Below, one piece after another: positions 11,601-23,480 of a stretch of DNA of 64,000 bases (the stretch's first letter is position 1; the number at the start of each line of letters is the position of its first letter). The notes under the pieces are model-generated. The model did no database searches, was not told the DNA's origin, and saw only the letters and a program-made list of their open reading frames with translations. This stretch comes from Holothuria scabra. Its lineage: Eukaryota; Echinodermata; Holothuroidea; Aspidochirotida; Holothuriidae. A program made the position numbers and the translations under genes. The stretch covers positions 30,693,884-30,757,883 of the forward strand of contig CM074200.1 of NCBI GenBank assembly GCA_037179385.1, written 5' to 3'.

Positions 11601-12548
11601 AAGATGAAACTTTGGCATTGTTTTTGCCTCTTTTTTCGTTGCTGCGCACTTTTTGAACGTGGGGAAAAGTCATTTCGTGATGAGAAAACTATAATCTTCC
11701 TTTCTGGGTTGTTCCCCAGTAATCCCCTTTTGTGTTGCACGAAACAGCAGAAAAAACAGGTACGCCCGACTGACTATCAGCAATTCGACAGGGCCTACAT
11801 TTGTCAAATCCTTTCTACGTCCCGGGCCTGTCAAAGGTAAAGACTTTATTCCCCTCAAAAGTTCATGCGCCACTGTAGTTGTTCCTTCTTGTGTGAATCT
11901 ATAATAGTCAGGATATGAACCCATGCCTATTGTGTTTGATGAAGTTCAAATGTCATCTGGGGCCAGTGTTGCTCAAATCACAATATCTCCAGATAGTAAA
12001 TAGTAGTAAATAGTGGCTGAATTTCATACGTAGTACATAGATGCATAATAGTTACCAGGGGAGGAAATCATAGTCATCTGGGGTCACCAGAGGTTAAGAG
12101 CAAATTTCATATTTTGAAATTACTGGCTGCTTGTTGTCCCTTTTTGGAAGAGAATGAGGCAGCTTCAGTCTGGGTAAATTGCGGCACTGGACAATGTTCC
12201 AGTATTTGACAGTCAACTCCTTTTCCAAAATATATTGCCATGGCAATGAATGTTCATCACCACTTTTCTTTCAAAAAGTTAGAAGCTGAAAAAAAACCTC
12301 CATCAGCAAAGAATAGTAAATTCAACTCCTGCAAATGGTCATACTACCAGTTTTAATGTGTGAGAGTTAAGACAGAATTAACACCTAAATGTAAAGAACC
12401 TGTTGATTTATAATCTGTCAATATAAACTTCAAAAGTTAGAGGTCTTCAATGATTACATTTTAGTTCAGCATAGAAAAGGGAAACTTTGTCTAAAAGCTT
12501 ATTGTTATATTAAATATACTGGAAATTAGTAGATATTGTTCTCTGCAG
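11601..12548. other. Stretch without a supported gene
   Basis: A 78-codon + frame from 11604 and overlapping minus frames exist but show no family motif. A GTAAAG donor-like word follows CTGTCAAAG at about 11837. I cannot call an exon. The last 30 bp are the polypyrimidine and acceptor of the next exon. Confidence 0.35.
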
Positions 12549-12805
12549 CTGAAGAGCGCCCTGCAAAGAAGAGGGTGAAGAGGGTCAGAAAATATACTTC
12601 CAGACACAAATGGAAGGAAAGTGAACTTGCAGAAGTGGAAAAATATTTCCACAAGTTCTTTCCCAAACGAAAAACACCAGGGGAGAAAGCTATTAGGAGA
12701 GGTATGCACCAAAGTCAAACTGATGGGGGCTCTATTTGGAAGGTTCCTCTAACCAGCATCAAGAGTAAAATCAGCCGGTTGAGATCAAAAAGGGAGAAAA
12801 CATAG
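12549..12805 (+). CDS. Terminal exon, C-terminal domain of a recombinase-like family protein
   Basis: A clean acceptor (TTCTCTGCAG, ending 12548) opens an exon that reads through 85 codons to a TAG at 12803-12805. The peptide is very basic (RPAKKRVKRVRKYTS), then has KWKESELAEVEKYF, a P-x-K/E spacer, and ends KVPLTSIKSKISRLRS. This Trp-Glu helix, then proline/lysine spacer, then Lys-rich helix layout matches the C-terminal tail of the animal zinc-finger/tyrosine-recombinase-like proteins, the group to which the pseudogene at 25.2 kb appears to belong. It lies upstream of that pseudogene on the same strand, so it must come from a different gene copy. Upstream exons are not identified. The frame is intact. 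Confidence 0.5.
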
Positions 12806-15126
12806 ATATACCACATTCCCAAATAATAACTCCTACGGGAGTTGAAATAATGGCTCCTCCTTGCATGGGCATCCGCAGAAATTTTTACAAGGGGGGGGGG
12901 GGGCAAGGCCATTTATGGATGATTGAATTGTGTACTCTATCTAAGCGGAGCACCACCATCGGTTGGCATGGAGCGTACAAGAAAATTTTGGGCCTTACAA
13001 ACCCTCCAGATGGCCGGAAATGACCCTTGGCGAGTGTTCTGAGGTGCATGTACCCAGCCCTGAAACAGGAATTTCATGTCTGTAATTTTTTTATTTTTAG
13101 AATTTTCAATGTAAAAAATTGTTGAAGGGAAATCTGCCTCTCGGTTACGGCCTCGCACGCCTATGCACGGTAGAACTTACAACTGTCAAACAGCTTATAT
13201 AGGCCTATGTCCGTTACCCAATTATAATTGAATCAACCCCCCCCCCCCCCCCCACCATATTCACCTTGTATATCCCAGTTACATCCGCGCGTTGCCACTT
13301 GAGATCAGCACCGGACCAAACCAAGACCAACGCATTCATCAATAGCCGGGTGCCATATGCACACTACATACCTGACAATTAGTACAATTTTGGCATAGTT
13401 TTTACAATTACATATAAAGATATCACGAATGATGGTCCCCAAATAACGATTTCACTATTCAGCGTACCATCTTCTCTTTTGCTATTCCTGATCAAATTTC
13501 TGCATAAATGAAAAAATGTGGCAAAACAAATAACAAAAATGTGAAGATGAAGGCTTTGTGTACATGTTTGAATAGCAAGAGTGATTAAATAGTGAAAAAA
13601 ATGAACTGTGCAACATTTAACCAGATAGTAATGTTGGCCTCAACCCTTGCCTTTTGAATTGTATACAATAATTGCAATTTTTTACCACATCTCTTTCAAA
13701 TACAGTTTTGACGACATTTTTAAATATTTGAACAATTCAAATATTAGTCATGTCTTAATGTTATGTCAGCAGGTGAGTCAGCATTGTAGAGAAGTGTGTA
13801 AACCTGCCACGAGTAGTTTTGTGATTTTTGATGATAAAGCAGTGTCTTTCCTGCTCTCTTGCCTAATGTAGTAAAGTACAGATCAACCAAATGCTTCAAC
13901 ACAAGGGGCATATCTAGTAATTGAACTGTTCCTTCTTGATTTTTGTAGCATTTATAAATCCTCCTGCTAACCTGTAATTTTCAATTGTGTTTTGAATTTT
14001 TCATGTCAAGAAATCCATAATTTCAATTTGAAATGATGCAGTTGCTTCAAAATTGAATATTATGGAAGCATGCTGCAGTAGTTTGCACAACAGGGGAACC
14101 AGGGGAGCTTCAGCCTCTATCCTTAGATACAGTATCTTTTGAAGATAACCAGGAAACCTTGCCCACTTTCTTTTAAAAACTTCATTTAAACCTTCCCACA
14201 CAAATAGCATGAGTGAATAACATGAGTTGTCTTCAAAAATAACATTTGTGGCATTAGACTATACTTAGGAATCCCCATCCTTCAGCACACCCTTTCAGGC
14301 TGTCAACCATACTTTTACCTGCTTGCCGCCCCCACCTTGTTTTTGTCACTGGCTTTAACTGCCTAACCTAGATGTACTAGTATTCAATGTCATAAAATTT
14401 TCAGTGCCTCTCTTAAACCCCTTCCTCACTCAGATGAATTTAGTCTCTCCAACCACCCCTCCCTCCTCCTAAAAATTTCTGTGCACACTACAGTTTCATC
14501 CAGAAGATTTTATTCACAACTCTTTGATAAGGTAAAATAGTGGATTAAGTGAAATACTTAAAAATTGAAGTGTTTTTGTATTCCTTGATAATTTGTTTGT
14601 TCATTGCTCTTCTTACAAGCCACTCTTTGTAACATGATAATTTTTAAATAAGAATTTTGTGACTTTCAAATTAACTTGTATGGTAGTGGTTGTTTTTGGA
14701 ATCTTGTATTCAGAATATAGTTTTAAAGTGAATCTACAGATAATAAGATCAGACATACTAGTTGGGCTCTCGATGTGAGAGAATTCACCTGTTCGAAGAT
14801 TTCTTTGTCCATTGGTCTTTGGCACAGGTACATTTTGGTATGGACAGCTGTAGTGTATTGGGTCATGCATGGTTTGTGACTATATACCACAGAACAGTTT
14901 TAATTTCTTTCAATATTCATTGTCTTATAAATTAGACAATTTGCTGTTCTTTCTGTAGTCACATGGTCACAATTCATTTTCACCATGTAAATGGATACTT
15001 CTGCACACCTCTAAAAATTTCACAGAAAGGTGCATTCGCTTTGATGTACTTAGTTAGATAAGATTAAAGGACACAGCGACATGAATGTATTATATAGTGT
15101 CATAGTACTGTTCAAGTACTATTGAA
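12806..15126. other. Non-coding stretch
   Basis: No supported gene. It has poly(G) at about 12891-12903 and poly(C) at about 13238-13252. The downstream flank of the 12.5-kb exon shows no AATAAA in its first 100 bp. Confidence 0.4.
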
Positions 15127-15205
15127 GTCTTCCCCTTTAGTCGTCTCTATCGACAGGCAAGGAATATGGAGGGCATATTCCACAACCCCCAGCCCACAGG
15201 GGGAC
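15127..15205 (+). repeat. Dispersed repeat, copy 2 (partner at 5446-5520)
   Basis: Shares the ordered words CTTTAGTCG, GACAGGCAAGGAAT, GGGCAT and ACAACCCCCAGCCC with the copy near 5.5 kb. Unknown class. Confidence 0.5.
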
Positions 15206-15364
15206 AACCATTGAGGGACCCGCTCACTTTGGTGTAAACTATTTCATTGTATAATAAACACATGAAATTATAAACAAGGTGACTATTCAACAATTATCAC
15301 TATACCAGTACATAGACAGTCCTTACTTTTAGAATAGTGCAGTCCTGAAACATGAATAAAAATA

Positions 15365-15583
15365 AAAAATCCCACAATGTAAACATACAGATAGTAGCAC
15401 ACTGATTTATTACAAAATTATTCCCATAATGTGTACACATCAATCCCACACTGCACACAACTTTTTTCGACCCATAGCGTAGTGCTATACTTACTGAATT
15501 GGACAACCCCATAGTGTAACTATATACCAACAGTGCAGCCCCACAGTGATATACACGAAAAGCCCCACAATGTCTAACTGCTG
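15365..15583 (+). repeat. Degenerate repeat built on CCCACARTGT
   Basis: Seven variants of CCC(A)(C/T)A(A/G)TGT recur every 20-50 bp (about 15371, 15422, 15443, 15470, 15508, 15539 and 15563). Each is followed by a short AT/AC-rich spacer such as AACATA, TACACA or CTATATA. The array abuts the TATG microsatellite. Confidence 0.5.
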
Positions 15584-15584
15584 G

Positions 15585-15872
15585 TATGTATGTATGTATG
15601 TATGTATGTATGTATGTATGTATGTATGTATGTATGTATGTATGTATGTATGTATGTATGTATGTATGTATGTATGTATGTATGTATGTATGTATGTATG
15701 TATGTATGTATGTATGTATGTATGTATGTATGTATGTATGTATGTATGTATGTATGTATGTATGTATGTATGTATGTATGTATGTATGTATGTATGTATG
15801 TATGTATGTATGTATGTATGTATGTATGTATGTATGTATGTATGTATGTATGTATGTATGTATGTATGTATG
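15585..15872 (+). repeat. (TATG)n microsatellite, about 72 units
   Basis: About 288 bp of uninterrupted TATG. It keeps several frames open (MYVCMYVC / IHTYIHTY), which are artefacts and not genes. Confidence 0.97.
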
Positions 15873-15874
15873 TG

Positions 15875-16165
15875 TTTACATAGCTATCAACTTGAGGACT
15901 TGTGTGTTGATACACACCTTCGCTTGGAGGACATTTGGTGTGTGACTGTCAATTTGAGGACGTCCTCAAATTGCAAAATTGGGGAAAAGATTTAAAATGA
16001 CCCCAATGAGCTCCTGTATAAGTTTGGGGAAAGTCCTCAAATTGTCATTGTCAGAACCAAATTTGTCTTAGCTGTGTATATGACAGAAAATCTAAACATG
16101 AAGGGCGCCCTCCTACGTCCTCAAATAGTCGTCCTCGAATTGTCGTCCTCAAATTGTCTTCCCAT
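15875..16165. repeat. GAGGAC/GTCCTC-motif repeat element with palindrome
   Basis: The words (A)ACTTGAGGAC, CTTGGAGGAC and CAATTTGAGGAC in the left half are mirrored by GTCCTCAAATTG, GTCCTCAAATAG, GTCCTCGAATTG and GTCCTCAAATTG in the right half. At the centre, 15950-15973 is a perfect 24-bp palindrome (CAATTTGAGGAC joined to its reverse complement). The first 26 bp match, inverted, the sequence next to the other TATG array at 35977-36000. Confidence 0.6.
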
Positions 16166-17362
16166 TAAACTTTGCATACATGGCATTAGATTTTACACAC
16201 TCTTCAGTAATACCTTAAATGAGTAGTACTGGATACTCACAGGTGTATTTTGCAGAGGGATGGGAGACTGCTACCCTTCCCATTTGATCAAAAATCAAAG
16301 TTAACTTAAAAAAAATATCCACCCTAAGCTAGCCGCGACCTCATACTTTTTCCATTGAACGCGTACATACCTAGCCTCTCAATGTGGTGGTGCATGGTAC
16401 TGTTAAGCAAGTTCTTCCGCCACAGTGCACGGACAACATGGGGATTGGCTAAGATCTGAATCTGAATTCGACACATCATTTCACCAAACAGTTGGGACCC
16501 CTTGAGCAGATGAGGTAAGTCACAGCTATGTATGTTATTGACAGAGATTTGGATTTGGGGACACCTACTGTGCTTCAGTGTTTGTTCTGGAATCTGAAAT
16601 AGCGCTCGTTCTCGTCCAGAGTCGAGATACTAACCTACTAGCCTACAGCAAGCCTGCTAAGTTATTACTAGCCTAGCATCAGGCTTATTGTTAGGTCATA
16701 ACCTAGTACAAGTACTAAATAGCCTACCATAAGTAGGCTAAGGCTGACCCAATTGGCTAAAATAACCACCGAAAAGAGGGCATATTTTTAGTTCATGGTT
16801 GAAAAGCCGTTTTTGCAACATGAGTTGCAAAGTCAACTTATCCTTATCTATCTTAGCTAGGGCCCCAGACTGGAAAGTTTTCATTTTGTGCAGGCAAGTA
16901 GTAACTGGAGATTTTTAGCTCATGCAAACATGCTAACGTTTCACAGGGTAGGAAACTAACGGGTCCGGAAACTAACAGTGATCCACAGAAATATGCGCTG
17001 TTGAACTGACCAATGATTTGAAGCTTATGGTGGAACTTACAGTACACTGTAATGTAGTCTTGGCTGTTTCATGCCCATGTCTAGCGTTATCCACCTTCAG
17101 CAGCGGCCAGATTCGTGGCAGTGAACCACTTCTTTCCACGTGTGTGGCCAGATCAAATGGCAAGCAGGTTTTGTGCGGACAAGTGCCAATTTCGAGGAGG
17201 AAGCTGCGCAGGCCAGAACTTGCGGGCGAAAGGCAAACTTTCCAGTCTGGAGCTAGGGTAAGTCCAGCCTAGGTGGGCCTAGGCCTAGGCATCCTATGCC
17301 CAGCCTTTTAAGAAGGCTGATGTTTTTGATGGAGAATGTCCTCGGGGGATAAAGTCTAGTTT
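16166..17362. other. Non-coding stretch with TAGGCT/AGCCTA motifs
   Basis: Dense AGCCTA/TAGGCT words at 16630-16750 and CCTAGGTGGGCCTAGGCCTAGGC at 17267-17290. No gene seen. Confidence 0.4.
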
Positions 17363-17467
17363 CCCGACTCAATAGTCTCCCATGTCAATTACTCCCCATC
17401 TCATTGGTTCCCTGTCTCATTGACCCCCTGTCTCATTGGTCCCCCCATCTCATTGGTTCCCGATCTC
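17363..17467 (+). repeat. Minisatellite, 16-18 bp unit (CCCCATCTCATTGGTT)
   Basis: Six imperfect units: CCCGACTCAATAGTCT, CCCATGTCAATTACTC, CCCATCTCATTGGTTC, CCTGTCTCATTGACCC, and two more. Divergence increases to the left. Confidence 0.65.
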
Positions 17468-17551
17468 AGAATAATAATAATGATAATGATAATGATAGTG
17501 ATAGGGATAGTGGTAGTGATCGTGATAGTGATAATGATGATAATGACATAT
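17468..17551 (+). repeat. Degenerate ATAATG/GATAGT repeat
   Basis: ATAATAATAATG grades into GATAATGATAATGATAGTG and back. A trinucleotide/hexanucleotide array with many substitutions. Confidence 0.7.
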
Positions 17552-17597
17552 GATAAATAGGCATAGTGGACATAACTATACACAGGGCTATGTCAAT

Positions 17598-17770
17598 ATT
17601 CCCAAGGTTGGCTGTTCCCGAGGTTCCAGTGTTCCCGAATCTTAGGGATATCCGCACTTTGGAACATCAAACCACGGGAATAATGAACCTTGTTATCATT
17701 GCCAAGTCATCGAGGTATATGAAAACGGGAAACATCGAACCGTGGAAACATTGAACCCCGGAAACATCAG
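17598..17770. repeat. Inverted minisatellite blocks (GTTCCCGAGGTTCC / CGGGAAACATCGAACC)
   Basis: The left block has TTCCCAAGGTTGGCTG, TTCCCGAGGTTCCAGTG, TTCCCGAATC. The right block has GGGAATAATGAACC, GGGAAACATCGAACCGT, GGAAACATTGAACCCC, GGAAACATC. The right units are close to the reverse complement of the left units, so the two blocks face each other. Confidence 0.5.
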
Positions 17771-18077
17771 GTAGACCCCCTATGCACAAAGGAAGGCCCT
17801 CAGTGCACTTCCCACATAACCCCTGGGGCCCTGGTATATGGCAACTTGTCGGGACAGCAAAATGCAGTGAAGGGGGGGGGGCATATTGCCGTGTCTACGA
17901 TGGGCAAGGCCACTCACTGGCAGTTTGGCTGCAAAAAAAAAGTGGGACATAAATCTGTGGCCTATGGCAGGGGCCCAAAGGGAGGGATCACAGGTATCCT
18001 CATCTCCGGCAAAAAATTGTAATTTCAGAGTGACGGATCCGGAGATAGTAAATGGTCCAATATTTGGTTGATTTCAG
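17771..18077. other. Non-coding stretch
   Basis: Contains a poly(G) run at about 17872-17881. It ends in a polypyrimidine-poor acceptor (GGTTGATTTCAG). Confidence 0.35.
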
Positions 18078-18093
18078 CATGAAAATGAAACCG
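18078..18093 (+). CDS. Candidate 16-bp start micro-exon
   Basis: An acceptor TTGATTTCAG (ending 18077) and a consensus donor CCG/GTAAGT (18093/18094) enclose 16 bases holding ATGAAAATGAAACCG. From this ATG the exon ends exactly in phase 0, the phase needed by the 102-bp exon at 19586. The phase agreement and good donor are seen; use as a real start exon is inference. Confidence 0.25.
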
Positions 18094-19135
18094 GTAAGTA
18101 ATGTTGACGTATATTTTACTATACAAAAATAATTATGAGAAGAAACTTTTATACTTCATTTTATAGCTGCTATTGTCTCACTTAATAACTTTGCAGAATG
18201 CAGTTGTATGACCCTGTGCTTTATTGAGGTTTGAGATTGGTGAACGACTTGATTTGTCGGAAAAAGAGACTTGCTGGCCGACTGATGGAGAAAATCAGGG
18301 CCGCTGAGAGGGGGAGCAGGGAGTAGCTTATGGAAGGAAAGACAAGCAGTTCTCGTTTAACTCATTTTATTAAACTGTTCTCTTCTCATAAAACTTCACA
18401 TACAAAAAAAAAAAAAAATCTGGTGTAAAATCTAACAATAGAAAAATAAAGACGGAAAAGATGAGTCAACCTGAGGTCGGTATTGAAGTGTCCAGAATCA
18501 AGGTGATCAGAACTCACATGTAACACCAAGGCTGATCCAGAAATTTCTGTAAAATGTATGAGGGGGGAGGGGCTGGCGGAGAACAAACTGCACCAAAGGT
18601 GTACCACCAGCGCCTAGAGCGCGTATCATCGTTAGGGCCCATGGGTGGAGCCCAGGTGGGGGTCCAACTGGCAAACCTCAAGGAATCTCTTGCAATGTAA
18701 CACAATTTGAACACAGAAAATAGTGATTTTAGAAGGTTTTAAAAAATATTTTTCATCAGACCCCAATAAAAAAATCTCATACAGGTTTATACAGGTTTAC
18801 TTTTTTATTCAATAAATAGCTTTGATGGGCAGTCTGTCTGGACCTGTGGAAGTTCAAATGGAATCATGAGAAATGCATTAAAATTAAGAAAGAATTACTG
18901 AGCTAAATGTCCATGAAAGGTTTCCTGTGACAAAGATATCTTTAAAGATGTTGTTATGTCCCAAGGAATTCATTCTAAAGTCATTATAATGTAATGTTAT
19001 CCAGTCTACAGTTTTTTATGTGAACATGTTTCAGGGATTATGTTCCAATATCCTCTAAGTAGAAAATCATTATTTTTCCTTGATGTGAAATATGCATCCA
19101 TTTTCCTAAGTCTTGTAGACATATCTACCCCATCA

Positions 19136-19180
19136 AAACAAAGGGCCAAGCAGGACTGTGACTGAAGCCAAACAGACAGC
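19136..19180 (+). pseudogene. Truncated copy of the 102-bp exon
   Basis: ACAAAGGGCCAAGCAGGACTG and GTGACTGAAGCCAAA match the first third of the exon at 19586. The sequence then jumps to the ACAGCATCTAAGACTGCATAC landmark of the repeat unit. The acceptor and the rest of the exon are missing. Confidence 0.6.
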
Positions 19181-19585
19181 ATCTAAGACTGCATACATGC
19201 ATGATGTCAGCTGTAAAGGGGTTGAAAGTTTAACTTTGAGAACTCTTCTAAAGTTTCTAAATATGAACACAAGTTTGTGCTTTTCCACTGCCAAAAAGTT
19301 CCCTCTTGAAATCCAGAAAGTTCCCCCCAGGGAACCCCCCCCCCCCCAGCTAAGACCTCTGTTCTAATGTCATGTCTCCAGTATTATTGTGTATACATTT
19401 CAGGGATTGTGTTTCAATATCCTATTAGTAGAAAATCTTGGGGGTTTTTTTGGTGGGAAATATGCCTCCTTTTTCCTAATTCTTGTAAGCATGCCTGTTA
19501 TAACATACACAGTTTTATCCTTACTTTGCTACCAACAAGGGAATACTAAGAGGATTAATCATAAAGATTCGTTTTACCCTTTTAG

Positions 19586-19687
19586 AACAAAAGGCCAAGT
19601 GGGACTGTGACTGAAGCCAAAGAAATAAGTGATATGGAAGTGACTATGGAAGTTTCTAATGCTGACAGAGGTGAAAGTAACATGATG
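19586..19687 (+). CDS. 102-bp phase-0 exon, copy 1 (intact)
   Basis: An acceptor TTTTACCCTTTTAG (ending 19585) and donor ATG/GTATGTAATACC (19687/19688) bound exactly 34 codons without a stop. The peptide starts NKRPSGTVTEAKE and is acidic and polar (EISDMEVTMEV..., ending ESNMM). It is not a domain I recognise and is probably a linker or disordered segment. Because both ends are phase 0, the exon could be skipped or repeated without changing frame. It is the only one of three near-full copies that is open. Its gene may be the decayed recombinase-like gene downstream at 25.2 kb, but the phase there does not match, so the assignment is uncertain. Confidence 0.4.
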
Positions 19688-21653
19688 GTATGTAATACCA
19701 ATTCTACATTTTATATACTCTATTTGGATACAATTTAATTTGTTAATTATTCATGAGGAATGGGAGAGGGGCTAAGGGGTGGCTTGTCCTAAATAATTGG
19801 TTTGCTGCAAATTCTTGGCATAGCAGGACTTACAAATTTTAAGTCATGTGATATGGAAGAGTGAGTAATGTAGGTGAATGATGTAAAATCTGGCTAGGAG
19901 AGACAGTGGCCTAGTCTTTTGATTTTACAGTTTCATTGGTAGACTTTGTAGGAAAAATAAATTCCAAAGTTCAATTTATACTTAAAAGATCTCCAAACAG
20001 TCTCTTTAATTCCAGTTTTTCTTTACAAAAACACACCTATTTCTGACATACAATTGGAGGACATGAATGTGTGTTAAAATGTATCTGTTAATTGTATGAG
20101 AACAAGTTTGGTTCTATTTGAGGACTTGTTGTAATGTATATAAGAGTACAAGTTATTAATTTTAAGAAATATTAAATGGCATACATAGGAGGTAATTGTC
20201 ATTATGCAGGGTACATAAGATGGACTTGAAAAGAAAAAGATATCCTACTTGGTTGACAAGTTAATTTTAAGGAAAAGAAAAGTTTGAAATACAGAAAGTG
20301 TTTGACAATCTTGTTGAAAATATCGAAACAAATTTGTGCTTTTGCAACGCCAAACAGTTCCCCTTGAAACCCTGAAAGTTCCTCCCAGGTGACTAGTACC
20401 CCCCAGAGGAACTTTCCCCCAGTTAAGAACTTTAGTGTCATGTCCCCAACATTTATTGTGTACACATTTCAGGGAATGTTTTCCAGTATCCTATTAGTAG
20501 GTAATCATTTTTTTTTGTTGTTGTGAATTGTGTGTTTGAAATTTAAAATTCACTCCATATTCAAAAGATTTCCAAACAGTCTCTTTACTTCCAGTTTTCT
20601 TTACAAAAACACTCCTATTTCTGACATACAATTGGAGGACATGAATGTGTGTTAAAATATATCTGTTAATTGTATAAGAACAAGTTTGGTTCTATTTGAG
20701 GACATGTTGTAATGTAGTTATAGGAGTACAATTAGAGGACCTTTCATTAATTTGAAATGTTAAATGACATACATAGGAGATAATTGTCATTATGCCAGGT
20801 ACAAAAGATGAATTTGAGAAGAAAAAGACATCCTTCTTGGCTGTCAAGTTATTGTTCAGGAAAAGAGAACTTTGAAATAAAGAAGTTGAGTGAAAATTTT
20901 GTTTGATTAAACCATTATAAAAACAAAAATTAGAGTCTCTTATTATGTATACAGGTCTACAATTTTATATGATAAATAGCTCTATTGGGCAGTCTTTCCT
21001 CTCTGTGGAAGTTATGAAGTTATACATAAAAGAAATGCATTAAAACTTCAGAAAGTTTGATTGAGCTACAGTAAATGTCCATTACAAGTTTTCATTTAAA
21101 AAAAACATTATTAAAGATGTTTTTATGTCCCAAAGAAATAACCTTGAGGTCATTCTAATGGACTGATTCTTTACCCTTTTCTCCACAGTTCCCTATGCCA
21201 TTCAGCCACTCAGGTTGTGTCCCCTTAAAAATTATATCCAATTGTGGATAGCAGGAGGTTTTAAAACATTGTGGTAAAAATATGTCTGTGTAGCTGGTAG
21301 CAGAAACAGATAGAATAGACTGCATACATGTATACAGGCTGTCAGCAGTGAAGGGGTGGAAAATTAAACTTAAAAAACTCTTTCATACTTTCTTAATATC
21401 AACACATGTTAGTGCTTTTTCACTGCCAAAGAGTTTACTTCGGAAATCTATGAAGTTCCAGCAGGGGAACTTTCCCCCAGTAAAGAACCTCTTTTCTAGT
21501 GTCATGTCCCCAGTAATTATTTGGTTCACATTTCAGGGAATGTTTTACAATATCCTATCAGTAGGATAACGTACACTGTCTTTATTCTTACGTTGGTATG
21601 AAGAAGGGGAACACTAAGCTGATTAATCATGAAGATTCATTTTACCCTTTCAG

Positions 21654-21754
21654 AATGAAAGGCCAAGTGGGACTGTGACTGAAGCCAAAGAAATAGGTGA
21701 TGTGGAAGGGACCATGGGAGTTTCTATACTGACAGAGGTGAAAGTAACATGATG
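21654..21754 (+). pseudogene. 102-bp exon, copy 2 (1-base deletion)
   Basis: Acceptor TACCCTTTCAG and donor GATG/GTATGT are kept, and most codons match copy 1. TCTAATGCTGAC has become TCTATACTGAC, so the exon is 101 bases and its end runs into TGA in frame. Splice sites are conserved while the frame is lost. Confidence 0.6.
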
Positions 21755-23392
21755 GTATGTAATACCAATTCTACATTCCATTTGGATATAACTATTTATT
21801 CATGAGGGATGGAGGAGGGGGGGGGTTAGGGGTGGCTTGAACTAAATATTTGGTTTCCCGCCACTTCTTGGCATAGCAAGGATAAATTGAATCACTCACT
21901 CTTGGTCAAAAGTCCTTCCACAGACCTGCTAGTATCAGAGTATGGTTGGAGTGGTTGTGTTTTCAATTAAATAAAAGTTTGAAATAAAGGAAGTGTTTGA
22001 CAATCTTGTTGAAAATATAAATTTGTGCTTTTGCAATGCCAAAAAGTTCCCCTTGAAATCTGGAAAGTTCTTCCCAGGAGATCATTCCCCCAGTTAAAAA
22101 TCTATGGTCTAGTTTCAGGTTCCCACAATTTATTGTGTACACATTTCAGATCCTATGAGAAGGAGTCATGGTTTTTTTGTTGTAAATTGTGTGTTTCAAA
22201 TTTCAAATTCACTTCATGTTCAAAAGATTTCCAAACAGTCTCTTTACTTCCAGTTTTCATTACAAATACACACCTATTTCTGACATACAAATGGAGGACA
22301 TGAATGTGTGTTAAAATGTATCTCTTAATTGTATGAGAACAAGTTTGGTTTTATTGGCGAACATGTAATGTAGGTATATGCGGACAATTAGAGGACCTTT
22401 CATTCATTTGAAGAAATATTTAATGATAAACATAGGAGATAATTTTTATTATGCCAGGTACATACAGTAAGATGAATTTGAAAAGAAAATGATATCCTAC
22501 TTGGTTGACAAGTTACTTTTAAAGAAAAGGAAAGTTTGAAATAAAGGAAGTGTTTGACAGTCTTGTTAAAATATGGAAACAAATTTGTGCTTTTGCAATG
22601 CCAAAAAGTTCCCCTTGAAAGTTCCTCCCAGGGGATCATTCCCCCTAGGGGAACTTTCCCCCAGTTAAGAATCTAAAGTCTTGTTTCAGGTTCCCACAAT
22701 TTATTGTGTTCACATTTCAGGGAATGTTTTTAAATCTTATTAGTGCTAAATCATAGTTTGTTTTTTGTTGTTGTTGTTGTGAATTTGGTGTTTGAAATTT
22801 CAAATTCAATTTATACTCAAAAGATTTCAACTCAGTCACTTTACTTGCAGTTTTTCTTTACACATAGAGATTTATTCCTAACATACATTTTGAGGACATG
22901 AATGTGTGTTAAAATATATCTGTTAATTGTATGAGAACAAGTTTGGTTCTATTTGAGGACATGTTGTAATGTAGTTATAGGAGTACAATTAGAGGACCTT
23001 TCATTAATTTGAAATGTTTAATGACATACATAGGAGATAATTGTCATTATGCCAGGTACAAAAGATGAATTTGAGAAGAAAAAGACATCCTTCTTGGCTG
23101 TCAAATTATTGTTCAGGAAAAGAGAACTTTGAAATGAAGAAATTAAAAATATTTTTTGAATAAACCATTTTTAAAACTAAAATTAGAATTTCTTATTATG
23201 TATGCAAGTCTACATTTATATACAATAAATAGCTTTGAGGAGCAGCCGTTCTAGAATTGTGGAGGTTATGTAACCATACATCAGAGAAATGTGTTAAACT
23301 TAAGGTTTGATTGAGCTAAATGTCTGCTAAAAGTTTTCTTTGGCAAAGATGTTGCTTTGTCTCAAAGAAATGACTTTGAAGTCATTTTAGTG

Positions 23393-23480
23393 CAGTGGTT
23401 CTTAACCTTTTTCGTCACAGTTCCCTTATGCCAAACAGCCACTCAGGCTGTTCCCTCTCAAAATTATATCCATTTGGGGA
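23393..23480 (+). mobile_element. hAT (Charlie-like) terminus inside the tandem unit
   Basis: CAGTGGTTCTTAACCTTTTT is a classic terminus of hAT/Charlie-type non-autonomous elements. It recurs as CAGTGATTCTTAACC at about 24953 and, more decayed, at about 21166. The matching opposite end (GGTTAAGAACCACTG type) is not visible, so only one terminus is preserved and it was amplified with the array. Confidence 0.45.

Noticed and set aside
15546..15995. Long open frames across the TATG array (MYVC and IHTY repeats)
   Set aside because: All arise from a 4-bp repeat that has no stop in several frames on both strands. There is no start context, splice sites or conservation.
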